A DNA stretch of 64,000 bases from positions 186,001 through 250,000 of the forward strand of contig OZ244932.1 of the NCBI GenBank assembly GCA_965222205.1. The letters run 5' to 3'. The DNA is from RHLJ01 sp965222205 (GTDB taxonomy: Bacteria > Bacteroidota > Rhodothermia > Balneolales > Balneolaceae). The notes below the pieces were generated by a model that was not told the origin of the DNA, made no database searches, and saw only the letters and a program-made list of their open reading frames with translations. Below, piece after piece: positions 9,353 to 17,608 of this stretch. The translations under genes and the position numbers were made by a program. Numbering within the stretch: position 1 is the first letter of the stretch; every line of letters starts with the position of its first letter.

Positions 9353-9478
9353 GGGCCATAATATAGATCAACCCTGAATAATCTAAAAGAACCAGTGAAT
9401 GTTTTTAAAGAAGTGGGAGTGTCCGTACTTTAACGCCGAATTAATCTGAACAAAAAAATCAGTTAGAAAAACTACTGA

Positions 9479-10471
9479 ATGAAGAAATATAATGTTTATG
9501 GAATTGGGAATGCCTTGGTAGATCTCGACTTCAAAGTCTCGGAATCTTTCCTTGAAGATCATCAGGTTCACAAAGGAGTGATGACTTTAGTAGACGAGGA
9601 AAAACAAACCCGCTTAATTGAGGCCATCGATCATAATAACACTAAAAAGAAGTCAGGGGGATCGGCGGCCAATACCGTAATCGCGTTGAGTCAGTTTGGA
9701 GGAAAAGCGTTTTATTCCTGCAAAGTAGCCTCCGATGAATTTGGCGATTTCTATCTCCACGATATGAAAGAAGCAGGTGTAGATACCAATCTCGATGGAA
9801 TCAAAAGAGAAGAGGGAATCACCGGGAAATGTTTGGTTATGATCACACAAGATGCCGATCGAACAATGAATACTTTTTTGGGAATCACAACGGATCTTTC
9901 GGTAGATGAAGTAGACGAAGTCGCCATCAAAGATTCCGAATACATTTACATTGAGGGATATTTGGTTGCTTCACCATCAGCCTTAGAGGCAATGAAGCTC
10001 TCAAAGAAAATCGCAGAAGAATATGGAGTAAAAACATCTATCACCCTGTCGGACCCATCCATCGTTGAGATTTTTAAATCTCAGTTTCAGGAGGTAATCG
10101 GCGCCTCAGTAGATCTCCTTTTTTGTAATGAAGAAGAAGCGAAAGCCTACACCGGAAAAGATGATATTCTTGAAGCTCGTGAGGAGTTAAAAAAAGATGC
10201 TAAGCGTTTCGTAATCACCCAGGGAAAAAACGGAGCGATGATTTTTGATGGTGATACTTTTATTGATATAGAACCATACCAGGTTAGCGCTGTAGATGCG
10301 AATGGAGCAGGAGATATGTTTGCAGGTGCATTTTTGTATGGAATTACCCACGGATTGGGCTATGCTGGTTCGGGGAAGCTTGCGAGTTTGGCTTCTTCAA
10401 AAGTAGTATCGCAATATGGACCCCGGATGAAATGGCATGAAGTGCAGGAAATCTTAAATCACTTGAAATAA
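9479..10471 (+). CDS. PfkB family carbohydrate kinase, adenosine kinase-like
   Basis: 330 residues with both ribokinase signatures: SGGSAANTVIALSQFGG (about residues 59-75) and the C-terminal DANGAGDMFAGAFLYG with the catalytic Asp (GAGD, about residue 280). The N-terminal form YGIGNALVDLDFKV and the lack of a ribokinase-type loop resemble bacterial adenosine kinase-like or inosine/guanosine-type PfkB enzymes. It probably phosphorylates a nucleoside or sugar with ATP in the cytoplasm. Its TAA overlaps the ATG of the SemiSWEET-like gene (TAATG), giving a tightly coupled run with a small sugar transporter and an ITPase. Confidence 0.9.
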   Translation: MKKYNVYGIGNALVDLDFKVSESFLEDHQVHKGVMTLVDEEKQTRLIEAIDHNNTKKKSGGSAANTVIALSQFGGKAFYSCKVASDEFGDFYLHDMKEAGVDTNLDGIKREEGITGKCLVMITQDADRTMNTFLGITTDLSVDEVDEVAIKDSEYIYIEGYLVASPSALEAMKLSKKIAEEYGVKTSITLSDPSIVEIFKSQFQEVIGASVDLLFCNEEEAKAYTGKDDILEAREELKKDAKRFVITQGKNGAMIFDGDTFIDIEPYQVSAVDANGAGDMFAGAFLYGITHGLGYAGSGKLASLASSKVVSQYGPRMKWHEVQEILNHLK

Positions 10472-10734
10472 TGGACTGGATTGAAATTCTTGGATGGTCG
10501 GGTTTTGCTATTCTAATTATGGCATGGATCCCTCAAACGCTTGATACAATTAAAGCGGGTAGAACAGATATGAATATTGCTTTCATTCTGATGTACGTTA
10601 TCTCAAGTCTGCTGCTTACTATATATTCGGTTCTTGAAAACGATCATGTATTCATCGCATTAAATGCCTTGTTGACTATCGGAAGTGGGATTAATCTCTT
10701 CTACAAATTCTTTCCGAGAAAACAAGATGGATAA
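10471..10734 (+). CDS. SemiSWEET-like PQ-loop transporter
   Basis: 87 residues with three predicted membrane helices: GWSGFAILIMAWIP (about 8-22), IAFILMYVISSLLLTIYSV (about 37-56) and FIALNALLTIGSGINLFY (about 61-79). The first helix ends in the PQ motif (WIPQTLDTIKAGRTDMN), as in bacterial SemiSWEETs, which dimerise and transport small sugars. Length and topology fit the family (85-100 residues). It is sandwiched between a PfkB kinase and rdgB with overlaps on both sides (1 bp upstream, 8 bp downstream). A joint sugar or nucleoside uptake and phosphorylation role with the upstream kinase is an inference. Confidence 0.82.
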   Translation: MDWIEILGWSGFAILIMAWIPQTLDTIKAGRTDMNIAFILMYVISSLLLTIYSVLENDHVFIALNALLTIGSGINLFYKFFPRKQDG

Positions 10735-11305
10735 ACTGGTACTTGCTTCCAGAAATAAGAATAAGATCGAAGAGATGAAGGCGCTGGTCGATGATCTTGG
10801 AATCGAAGTTTATTCCGCACTCGATTTTCCGGAGCTACAAGAAGTAGATGAAGATCAGGATACGCTGGAAGGAAATGCTTTAAAAAAAGCAAGGTATGTT
10901 CATCAACAAACAGGATTACCAGCACTTTCAGATGACACAGGTTTAGAAGTGGATGCGTTAGATGGTGCGCCTGGTGTTTATTCTGCACGTTATGCAGGGG
11001 AAAACGCCACCTATCAGGATAATGTACTGAAACTGTTAAGAGAGATGAGCGGAAAGAAAGATAGAACTGCTCAGTTCAGAACAGTAGTTGCATTAGTCAC
11101 GGCTGGAAGTGAACATACTTTCGAAGGAGTTTGTAAAGGAGAGATCATTGATCATCAAAGAGGGGAAAAGGGTTTTGGTTACGATCCGGTTTTTCTTCCG
11201 GAAGGGTTTGATCAAACTTTTGCTGAGCTGGATTCGAAGATCAAAAATGAGATTAGTCACCGGGGCAGGGCGATTCAGAAATTCATTTCATTCATAAAAG
11301 GATAA
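10727..11305 (+). CDS. rdgB: dITP/XTP pyrophosphatase (RdgB/HAM1 family)
   Basis: Removes non-canonical purine nucleotides (dITP, XTP, ITP) by hydrolysis to the monophosphate plus PPi. Conserved motifs: LVLASRNKNKIEEM (residues 4-17), ALSDDTGLEVDALDGAPGVYSARYAG (split active-site motif near 65-90), GEKGFGYDPVF (about 150-160) and ISHRGRA near the C-terminus. The 192-residue length is typical. The track-length frame opens earlier inside the SemiSWEET gene, but the ATG at 10727 directly before DKLVLASRNK is the family start and overlaps the upstream gene by 8 bp. Confidence 0.95.
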   Translation: MDKLVLASRNKNKIEEMKALVDDLGIEVYSALDFPELQEVDEDQDTLEGNALKKARYVHQQTGLPALSDDTGLEVDALDGAPGVYSARYAGENATYQDNVLKLLREMSGKKDRTAQFRTVVALVTAGSEHTFEGVCKGEIIDHQRGEKGFGYDPVFLPEGFDQTFAELDSKIKNEISHRGRAIQKFISFIKG

Positions 11306-11309
11306 CTTC

Positions 11310-12857
11310 ATGCTTTTTGGAACACTTGACTATATCGTACTTGTTCTCTACCTGATCGGGGTAGCCATATTTGGGTTGAAAGTTTCTGGTAAACAACAAT
11401 CCACCAAAGACTATTTCCTTGGAGGAGAAGGTATTCCCTGGTGGGCGGTTTTATTCTCTGTTGTCGCCACAGAAACCAGTACACTTACATTTATTAGTAT
11501 TCCTGCTGTTGCTTACGGAGGCAACCTTACCTTTCTTCAAATAACACTCGGTTATATTGTCGGTAGGTTTTTCGTGGCCATCTATTTTCTTCCTAAATAT
11601 TACGATGGTGAAATGTATACCGCCTACCAGTTTCTGGAGAAACGATTTGGACCATCTATGCGGAATGCAGCCAGTTCAACATTTATGATTACTCGTCTTT
11701 TAGCAGATGGAGTTCGACTATTCGCTACTGCAATTCCACTCGCTATTATTCTCAGATTAGGGGGAGCTTTTACCGGTTGGGGAGATCTGGAATTGTATCT
11801 GCTTTCCATTTCGGTAATTGCTGTTATCACTTTGATATACACCTTCTTTGGAGGGATTAAGGCTGTGGTTTGGATGGATGTGATTCAGTTGGGAGTATAC
11901 GTTGGAGGCGCTGTTTTAGCATTATTTATTCTCTTGAATAAAATTCCGGACGGATGGCGGGGAGTTGTGCAATTTGCCGAACCAGGCAATAAATTTCAGA
12001 TGTTCAGGTTAGGGTTTGATCTGCCGTTTAGAGAGTTCATAGCCCAACCCTACACCTTTTTTACGGCTTTGATTGGGGGAGCCGTCTTCTCTCTTGCTTC
12101 GCACGGAACCGATCAATTATTGGTACAGCGATTGCTAGCTACGGGAAACCTGAAATCAGGTCAAAAAGCCCTTGCCTGGAGTGGAATAGTTGTGATGTTC
12201 CAGTTTGCTTTATTTTTGGTTATTGGCTTGATGCTATACGCTTTTTACGAAGGGGTAAATCCTGACGGATTAGGATTGGCAACCACCGATGAAATCTTTG
12301 CTAAGTTTATCGTTGAGCAACTTCCCGCGGGTATTTCCGGGTTGATAGTAGCCGCGTTGTTTGCCGCAGCTATGAGCAGTCTGAGTTCCTCGCTTAATTC
12401 TCTGGCTTCAGCAACCACCTATGATTTTTATAAGCCTTATTTCGGAAAAGAGGAGAATCCTGAGAAAGATCTACAAATTTCAAAAATCATCACTTTGGTT
12501 TGGGGATTTATTTTGACCGGATCTGCTTTTTTGTTTGCATTGCTTCAGTTGCAGGCAGGCGAACGGCCTACGGTAGTAGAGCTTGGGCTGGGAATAGCTT
12601 CATATACCTATGGCGGATTATTAGGAAGCTTTTTGCTTGGGATATTTTCAGAAAAACCCAATAAGAAAGATGCAATGCTAGGATTCTTTACCGGATTGAT
12701 CACCCTATTGTTTATGGTAAACGGGCCCGTTCAAAATATTCTTCCCGGAGAAGGACTAGTGATTGCATGGCCGCTATATACTTTGGTAGGAAGCCTGGTG
12801 GTTATTTCTGTGGGATTGATTTCGAGCAAATCAGGACTGTTTAAAAAAGAAGCATAG
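11310..12857 (+). CDS. Sodium:solute symporter (SSS family)
   Basis: 515 residues, about 13 hydrophobic helices, of the SSF/SSS (TC 2.A.21) fold. The N-terminal ORF shows SGKQQSTKDYFLGGEGIPWWAV, a common SSS start, and the core holds VVATETSTLTFISIPA, TYTFFGGIKAVVWMDVIQ and ASHGTDQLLVQRLLA, a strongly conserved segment after helix 7. Na+-coupled uptake across the inner membrane is the expected role; the solute (sugar, amino acid or organic acid) cannot be told from sequence. It follows rdgB by only a few bases, so it is likely the last member of the kinase/SemiSWEET/rdgB operon. Confidence 0.93.
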   Translation: MLFGTLDYIVLVLYLIGVAIFGLKVSGKQQSTKDYFLGGEGIPWWAVLFSVVATETSTLTFISIPAVAYGGNLTFLQITLGYIVGRFFVAIYFLPKYYDGEMYTAYQFLEKRFGPSMRNAASSTFMITRLLADGVRLFATAIPLAIILRLGGAFTGWGDLELYLLSISVIAVITLIYTFFGGIKAVVWMDVIQLGVYVGGAVLALFILLNKIPDGWRGVVQFAEPGNKFQMFRLGFDLPFREFIAQPYTFFTALIGGAVFSLASHGTDQLLVQRLLATGNLKSGQKALAWSGIVVMFQFALFLVIGLMLYAFYEGVNPDGLGLATTDEIFAKFIVEQLPAGISGLIVAALFAAAMSSLSSSLNSLASATTYDFYKPYFGKEENPEKDLQISKIITLVWGFILTGSAFLFALLQLQAGERPTVVELGLGIASYTYGGLLGSFLLGIFSEKPNKKDAMLGFFTGLITLLFMVNGPVQNILPGEGLVIAWPLYTLVGSLVVISVGLISSKSGLFKKEA

Positions 12858-12888
12858 ACTTTAAGAGTACATTTTTGTTCATTCAGTA

Positions 12889-13368
12889 ATGAAAACCAAT
12901 CAAGACATAGTTCGCGATTTTTATACCGCTTTCTCCCAAAAAGACTACAAAACAATGGGAGAACTGTATCATTCTGAGGCATATTTTAAAGACGAAGCTT
13001 TTGAATTAAATGGAAAAGAACCGGCTGCAATGTGGCACATGTTATGTTTAAGAGGAAAAGATCTGGAAATAGAGTTTTCTGATGTAACAGAAGAAAGCGA
13101 AGACATCGTAACAGCACATTGGGAAGCGAAATACACCTTTTCAGCAACTAAAAGGAAGGTACATAATAAGATTGATGCACGGTTCAAATTCAAAGATGGG
13201 AAAATTGTTGAACACATAGACACCTTCAACTTTTGGAAATGGTCGGGGCAGGCTCTGGGACTTCCTGGTATTCTGTTAGGATGGACTCCCATCATAAAAA
13301 ATAAAGTAAGAGAACAAGCAGCTAATTCATTAAATGCTTTTATTTCGTCTCATCCGGAGTATCAATAA
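12889..13368 (+). CDS. SnoaL/NTF2-like fold protein
   Basis: 159 residues with the cone-shaped alpha+beta (SnoaL/ketosteroid isomerase, NTF2-like) pattern: an initial helix DIVRDFYTAFSQKDYKTMGELYHSEAYF, then strands ending in FKFKDGKIVEHIDTFNFWKW. Such proteins are small hydrolases, isomerases or ligand-binding subunits; no catalytic residues can be assigned here. No signal peptide. It sits 31 bp after the symporter and 33 bp before the aminotransferase on the same strand, so it may belong to either transcription unit. Confidence 0.72.
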   Translation: MKTNQDIVRDFYTAFSQKDYKTMGELYHSEAYFKDEAFELNGKEPAAMWHMLCLRGKDLEIEFSDVTEESEDIVTAHWEAKYTFSATKRKVHNKIDARFKFKDGKIVEHIDTFNFWKWSGQALGLPGILLGWTPIIKNKVREQAANSLNAFISSHPEYQ

Positions 13369-13401
13369 ATATCAAAGGCGGTTGATCAATCGCAGGCATT
13401 T

Positions 13402-14700
13402 ATGAGACAGAAACTGCTCAGCGAAGGAGCCAAAGAACTCAGCTATGAGATTCGTGAAATTGTAAAAAAAGCAAAGCTGCTTCAGAAAGAAGGAGTGGAG
13501 ATTTCATGGGAGAATATTGGGGATCCGATCCAAAAAAACGCGAAGATTCCAGCCTGGATTAAAAAGATTGTTACAGATCTTGCCTGGGATGACAAGACCT
13601 ATGGATACTGTGATTCGAAAGGAGAAATTGAAACCCGCGAATTTCTTGCAGATCGAACAAGTAAGTTAGGAGGTGTTCAGATTACTGCTCAGGATATATT
13701 GTTCTTTAATGGTCTTGGTGATGCGATTGCAACACTTTATCATTATCTGGAACCCACTACAAGAGTAATTGGCCCTTCCCCGGCTTATTCCACGCATTCT
13801 TCTGCGGAAGCGGCACATGCAAATCATACCCCACTAACCTATAAACTAGACCCAGAAAACAGTTGGTATCCGGATATGGTTGATCTTCGGAATAAGGTAA
13901 AATACAATCCGAATATCGTAGCCATTTTATTAATTAACCCCGATAATCCTACGGGGATGGTTTATCCTAAAAAGTTACTGGAAGACATTGTTGAGCTTGC
14001 CAAAGAATTCAATCTGTTTTTAATTTCGGATGAAATCTATAATCAAATTACCTATAACGGAGCAAGAGCTTATGCACTTTCTGAAGTAATTGATGATGTA
14101 CCGGGAATCGCAATGAAAGGTATCTCCAAAGAACTACCCTGGCCTGGAGCTCGGTGCGGGTGGATTGAATGCTACAATCGGGGCAAAGATGTAGACTTCG
14201 ATCAATTATGTAAGGTTTTGGACGATGCTAAGATGATTGAGGTTTGTTCTACGACTTTACCACAGCTGGCAATCCCCAAAATTTTAGGAGATCCGCGCTA
14301 CGAAGAATACCGGAAAGAATTAAACGAAAAGATCGGCTGGCGGAGTCGGTTTATCTCAGAAACACTGAAGGAAATCCCGGAGCTTACATTCAATCCGACT
14401 TATGGTGCTTTTTACAATACCATTGTTTTTAAAAAAGGAACCCTAAAAGAAAATCAGTGCCTGGAATTGCCAAACAAAAAGGTGACAGAATTGGTAGAGA
14501 ACTGGGTGGAAAATGTTTCACTGGATACTCGTTTTGTGTACTATCTACTTGGAGCGACCGGAATTTGTGTAGTACCCATTTCTTCCTTTTGTTCTGATTT
14601 ACTAGGATTCAGAGTTACACTATTAGAGGAGGATGAGGAGTTGCTGAAAAAGACTTTTACGACACTCAGAGATTCAATAAGGAAGTATCTTGATTCTTGA
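13402..14700 (+). CDS. PLP-dependent aminotransferase, class I/II
   Basis: 432-residue fold-type I aminotransferase. The PLP Schiff-base Lys is K243 in GISKELPWPGARCGW; NPDNPTG (about 179-185) and the Asp of LISDEIY (D210) bind the cofactor, and the Arg in ARCGW lies in the phosphate loop. The GISKELPWPGARCGWIE context resembles AlaT-like alanine aminotransferases rather than aspartate or histidinol-phosphate enzymes, although the substrate is not proven. Two internal stretches (about 250-275 and 345-365) are longer than in canonical AspC. It is followed by a hairpin terminator and then a class IV aminotransferase. Confidence 0.88.
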   Translation: MRQKLLSEGAKELSYEIREIVKKAKLLQKEGVEISWENIGDPIQKNAKIPAWIKKIVTDLAWDDKTYGYCDSKGEIETREFLADRTSKLGGVQITAQDILFFNGLGDAIATLYHYLEPTTRVIGPSPAYSTHSSAEAAHANHTPLTYKLDPENSWYPDMVDLRNKVKYNPNIVAILLINPDNPTGMVYPKKLLEDIVELAKEFNLFLISDEIYNQITYNGARAYALSEVIDDVPGIAMKGISKELPWPGARCGWIECYNRGKDVDFDQLCKVLDDAKMIEVCSTTLPQLAIPKILGDPRYEEYRKELNEKIGWRSRFISETLKEIPELTFNPTYGAFYNTIVFKKGTLKENQCLELPNKKVTELVENWVENVSLDTRFVYYLLGATGICVVPISSFCSDLLGFRVTLLEEDEELLKKTFTTLRDSIRKYLDS

Positions 14701-14714
14701 AATGCTCAATGCTC

Positions 14715-14763
14715 AATGTTAAGTGTTAAATTATGACAAGCCATTTAACCCTTAACATTTTTA
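14715..14763 (+). terminator. Hairpin terminator after class I/II aminotransferase
   Basis: Seventeen-base arms 14715-14731 and 14743-14759 (AATGTTAAGTGTTAAAT against ATTTAACCCTTAACATT) pair with one mismatch around an 11-nt loop, followed by a T-rich run. This is a rho-independent-like stop between the two aminotransferase genes. Confidence 0.65.
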
Positions 14764-14776
14764 ATTCAAATTATTA

Positions 14777-15706
14777 ATGACCCACGGAACCCACAACGCA
14801 CTCGACGATCCCAGGAATGAAGAAGTCCTCATTTCTATAAACGGGGAGCTATTCCCTCGAAAAGAGGCCAAAATCTCAGTATTTGACAGCGGTTATCTGG
14901 TAGGGGATGGAGTTTGGGAAGGGCTTCGGCTTCATCATGGAGTGCTTGTTTTCTGGGAGGAACATTTGGACCGACTCTGGCAGGGAGCAAAGGCAATTGG
15001 TATGGATTTGGGAATGAGCCGGAATGAACTCAGGAAGCAAGTTCAGAACGTGATTGATGCCAACAAAATGGATGACGGTGTACATGTCCGTATTATGGTT
15101 ACCAGAGGCATTAAGAAAACACCAAGTCAGGACCCAAGACTTACGATCTCAGGCCCAAATGTGGTGATAATTGCCGAGCACAAAAAAGCTGATCCGGATA
15201 CAAGAAATAAGGGAATCACACTGTTTACCAGTACCGTTCGTCGTGGTTCGCCGGATTACTTGGATCCAAGATTGAACTGTCACAGTAAACTACACGAGGT
15301 TCAGGCACTCATTCAGGCGCTGGAAGCCGGAGCTGATGAAGCGCTCATGCTGGATATACATGGATTTGTAAGTACCTGTAATGCAACTAATTTCTTTATG
15401 GTGAAAGACGGAGAAGTCTGGACTTCCACTGGGCAGTATTGTATGAATGGGATTACCCGTGGGAAAGTGATTGAAGTTTGCGAGCAGAATAATATTCCGT
15501 GCCGCCAGAAGAATTTTTCACTCTTTGATGTATATGGAGCTGATGAAGCCTTTGTAACCGGAAGTTTCGGAGGGCTAACACCAGTAACCAAGATTGATGG
15601 CAGAGTAATTTCAGAAACGGTTTCGGAAACAATAACTGGACTACTACAGAATCTATATGAAGGAGCAATTGAAACTGATATACAGAATTCAAAATTCAAA
15701 ATTTAA
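14777..15706 (+). CDS. Class IV aminotransferase (branched-chain/D-amino acid transaminase-like)
   Basis: 309-residue fold-type IV PLP enzyme. The Schiff-base Lys is K171 in RLNCHSKLHEVQAL; the C-terminal signature DEALMLDIHGFVSTCNATNFFMVKDG holds the cofactor-contacting Glu and the strand motif seen in IlvE, D-amino acid aminotransferase and 4-amino-4-deoxychorismate lyase. The N-terminal SVFDSGYLVGDGVWEGLR is typical of the branched-chain/D-Ala group. Which substrate it uses is unclear. The next gene on the strand is a P-loop sulfotransferase-like protein, a pairing discussed in the findings. Confidence 0.9.
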   Translation: MTHGTHNALDDPRNEEVLISINGELFPRKEAKISVFDSGYLVGDGVWEGLRLHHGVLVFWEEHLDRLWQGAKAIGMDLGMSRNELRKQVQNVIDANKMDDGVHVRIMVTRGIKKTPSQDPRLTISGPNVVIIAEHKKADPDTRNKGITLFTSTVRRGSPDYLDPRLNCHSKLHEVQALIQALEAGADEALMLDIHGFVSTCNATNFFMVKDGEVWTSTGQYCMNGITRGKVIEVCEQNNIPCRQKNFSLFDVYGADEAFVTGSFGGLTPVTKIDGRVISETVSETITGLLQNLYEGAIETDIQNSKFKI

Positions 15707-15742
15707 AATGATGGGCTCGAACCCAATTTTAAATTTTTAATC
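15699..15742 (+). terminator. Hairpin after class IV aminotransferase
   Basis: An 11-bp AT-rich stem (AAATTTAAAAT / ATTTTAAATTT) capped by a 4-bp TGGG/CCCA stem with loop CTCGAA, overlapping the stop codon and followed by T-rich sequence. It may be a terminator or attenuator, since the next same-strand gene starts 57 bp after the stop. Confidence 0.5.
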
Positions 15743-15763
15743 TTTAATTTTTAATTCCACGAA

Positions 15764-16474
15764 GTGGCAACAAAAAGAATCTGTTTATGGAGCGGACCGA
15801 GGAATATTTCAACAGCATTGATGTATTCCTTCGCACAACGGAAAGATACTACAGTTGTAGACGAGCCTCTGTATGCGCATTACTTGGTAAAAACCGATGC
15901 CCGATATTATCACCCGGGAGCAAGTGAAGTGATTGCAGACCAGAACAATGATGGGCAGAAAGTTATTGGTCATATCATATTCGGCGAATATCAAACTCCG
16001 GTAGTCTTCTTCAAGCACATGACCCATCATCTGGTAGAACTGGATTTAGATTTTCTGGAGGATACGATAAACATCATTCTTACAAGAGATCCAAAAGACA
16101 TGCTTTCTTCTTTTGTGAACCAGATTGAAAATCCGACTCTGGAAGACACCGGCTACAAACAACAACTTCAGCTTAAAGAATATCTGGAAAAGCATAATCT
16201 TCCGGTTTTGATTGTGGACTCCAAAGAGATTCTGATAAACCCTAAACAAAAGCTAACCGAGCTGTGTGAATTTGCCGGTATTCCTTTTGAAGAAGCCATG
16301 CTGGAATGGAAACCCGGTGCCCGCCCCGAAGACGGAGTCTGGGCCAAACACTGGTACCACAACGTCCACACATCCACCGGCTTCCAGCCCTACAAACCCA
16401 AAACAGAACCGTTTCCTGAGAAGTTGAAAGAATTACTGGAAGAGTGTGAGGGGTTTTATGGTGAATTATTCTGA
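15764..16474 (+). CDS. P-loop sulfotransferase-like protein
   Basis: 236 residues beginning with GTG. The N-terminal ICLWSGPRNISTALMYSF is the P-loop (5'-phosphosulfate-binding-like) motif of the sulfotransferase family, with Ser/Pro/Arg in place of the classic PKSGT; a second conserved segment is TINIILTRDPKDMLSSF (3'-phosphate-binding-like Arg/Ser). The C-terminus has PFPEKLKELLEECEGFY, common in sulfotransferase-like families. Whether it transfers sulfate is unproven: the PAPS motifs are present in degenerate form. It follows the class IV aminotransferase by 57 bp and probably shares its operon. I know of plant proteins that carry both domains in one chain. Confidence 0.72.
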   Translation: MATKRICLWSGPRNISTALMYSFAQRKDTTVVDEPLYAHYLVKTDARYYHPGASEVIADQNNDGQKVIGHIIFGEYQTPVVFFKHMTHHLVELDLDFLEDTINIILTRDPKDMLSSFVNQIENPTLEDTGYKQQLQLKEYLEKHNLPVLIVDSKEILINPKQKLTELCEFAGIPFEEAMLEWKPGARPEDGVWAKHWYHNVHTSTGFQPYKPKTEPFPEKLKELLEECEGFYGELF

Positions 16475-16524
16475 ATAAATTGATTTTTTAAAATTATGGT
16501 TTAAATTCAACGCAATGAATTCAA

Positions 16525-16702
16525 TATAGATATGCTTTTTTCTAGTTTTATTTCGGCTTACTTGTTAAGTCGAAAGGATGGTGTAAACTATCCTCAAATG
16601 CATTTTCTGCGTTTTACCGCGAGAGATCATCTCTCGCCATTTCATACAAAATGCCGAGAGATGATCTCTCGCTCTTTTTAGGTAGAAGCAGGCATATCTA
16701 TA
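16525..16702 (+). ncRNA. Retron msr-msd noncoding RNA
   Basis: Outer inverted repeats a1 (16525-16535, TATAGATATGC) and a2 (16692-16702, GCATATCTATA) are an 11-bp perfect pair; a2 ends on the base before the effector ATG. Next to a1 is the msr: stem-loop TTCGGCTTA-CTTGT-TAAGTCGAA (16552-16574) and stem-loop GGATGG-TGTAAA-CTATCC (16576-16593). The msd follows: an outer stem (16608-16618 with 16681-16690, one bulged G) and a long hairpin with an 18-bp perfect stem (16619-16636 with 16655-16672), one C-C mismatch, five further pairs and a 6-nt loop. A branching G near 16545 (in TCTAGTTT) is a guess. Layout RNA, effector, RT equals that of retron Eco1 (Ec86). Confidence 0.88.
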
Positions 16703-17608
16703 ATGATTTTCGAAAATGAAAGAACTTCAAAACTCGCAGTAAGTGCAATAAGTGCTTTAAAAGTAAGTATCTGTATTAAGGATCTAATTCTGAAAAAAGG
16801 TTCTACTTTTATCTTTACATGTGGTGCTCAGCCAAATGAAAAGAATCCGAAAGGAAGAGACAGAATTATGGAATATGCCTCTCAAAATCTAAAGTCACAT
16901 AACTTTTTTATGGCTGAGGATATTTTTAAAGGCTTGGGTGATCATAAGTTAGATCTTTTAACGATTGAAGAAATATTAGCAGATTATTCAGACTGTATAA
17001 TAATTGTTTTAGAAAGTGAAAGTACTTTTAGTGAGCTTGGTGCTTTTACGATGCATGAGGATTTAGTAAAAAATGTTTTAGTAGTAAATGACGAGAAATT
17101 TAGAAAATCAGACTCATTTATTAAAAATGGGCCATTAAAGAAGCTTGATGAAAAATCACAGTTTAGACCTGTGATTCATGTAAAGTTTGATAATTTTTCT
17201 AGATGTTTTTTAGAAATAGAAGAACGATTATCAGGAATAAAGAGGGAAAAGGGAAAGTCTAAAAATTTTACGAATCTAGAGGCTTATAATAAGTCAAAAT
17301 CAAAAGATAGGTTGGTGTTTATTCTTGATTTAATATCAATATTTTCACCTATAACCACTAAAGAATTAATTAATTTATTGAATTACTTATATGGTGGTGA
17401 TTCATTCGATATAAATTTGATATTGGCATTTTTAAATTCACTAAATCTTATCCATTCAGTTGATAAGTATCATATAAGATCAACTAAAGACTCTAAGCTT
17501 TTTTACACTTATAATGTTATTGATATAAAAAAAATTAGAGCCTCCATACTGCAAAATTATTATAAAAATTCTAGAAAAAGATATCGTCTACTTAGTCAAA
17601 GAACATAA
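16703..17608 (+). CDS. Retron effector: nucleoside deoxyribosyltransferase-like plus winged-helix domain
   Basis: 301 residues that align by eye with the retron Ec86 effector: ESESTFSELGAF (residues 104-115) corresponds to its ESPGSFTELGAF, with E111 as the probable catalytic nucleophile of the 2'-deoxyribosyltransferase/N-glycosidase fold, followed by DEKFRKSDSFIKNGPLKKL, again matching the Ec86 protein. GAQPNEKNPKGRDRIMEYA (41-59) lies at the putative substrate site. Residues about 200-290 are Lys-rich and helical, consistent with the C-terminal DNA-binding winged helix. In Ec86 the effector is toxic when released from the RT-msDNA complex. It overlaps the RT gene by one base (TAATG). AT-rich, so transfer is likely. 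Confidence 0.9.
   Translation: MIFENERTSKLAVSAISALKVSICIKDLILKKGSTFIFTCGAQPNEKNPKGRDRIMEYASQNLKSHNFFMAEDIFKGLGDHKLDLLTIEEILADYSDCIIIVLESESTFSELGAFTMHEDLVKNVLVVNDEKFRKSDSFIKNGPLKKLDEKSQFRPVIHVKFDNFSRCFLEIEERLSGIKREKGKSKNFTNLEAYNKSKSKDRLVFILDLISIFSPITTKELINLLNYLYGGDSFDINLILAFLNSLNLIHSVDKYHIRSTKDSKLFYTYNVIDIKKIRASILQNYYKNSRKRYRLLSQRT

Noticed and set aside
16619..16672. Reading the twin CGAGAGAT palindromes as a CRISPR repeat
   Set aside because: Only two units, complementary to each other with no spacers or cas genes, and they fit a retron msd stem.
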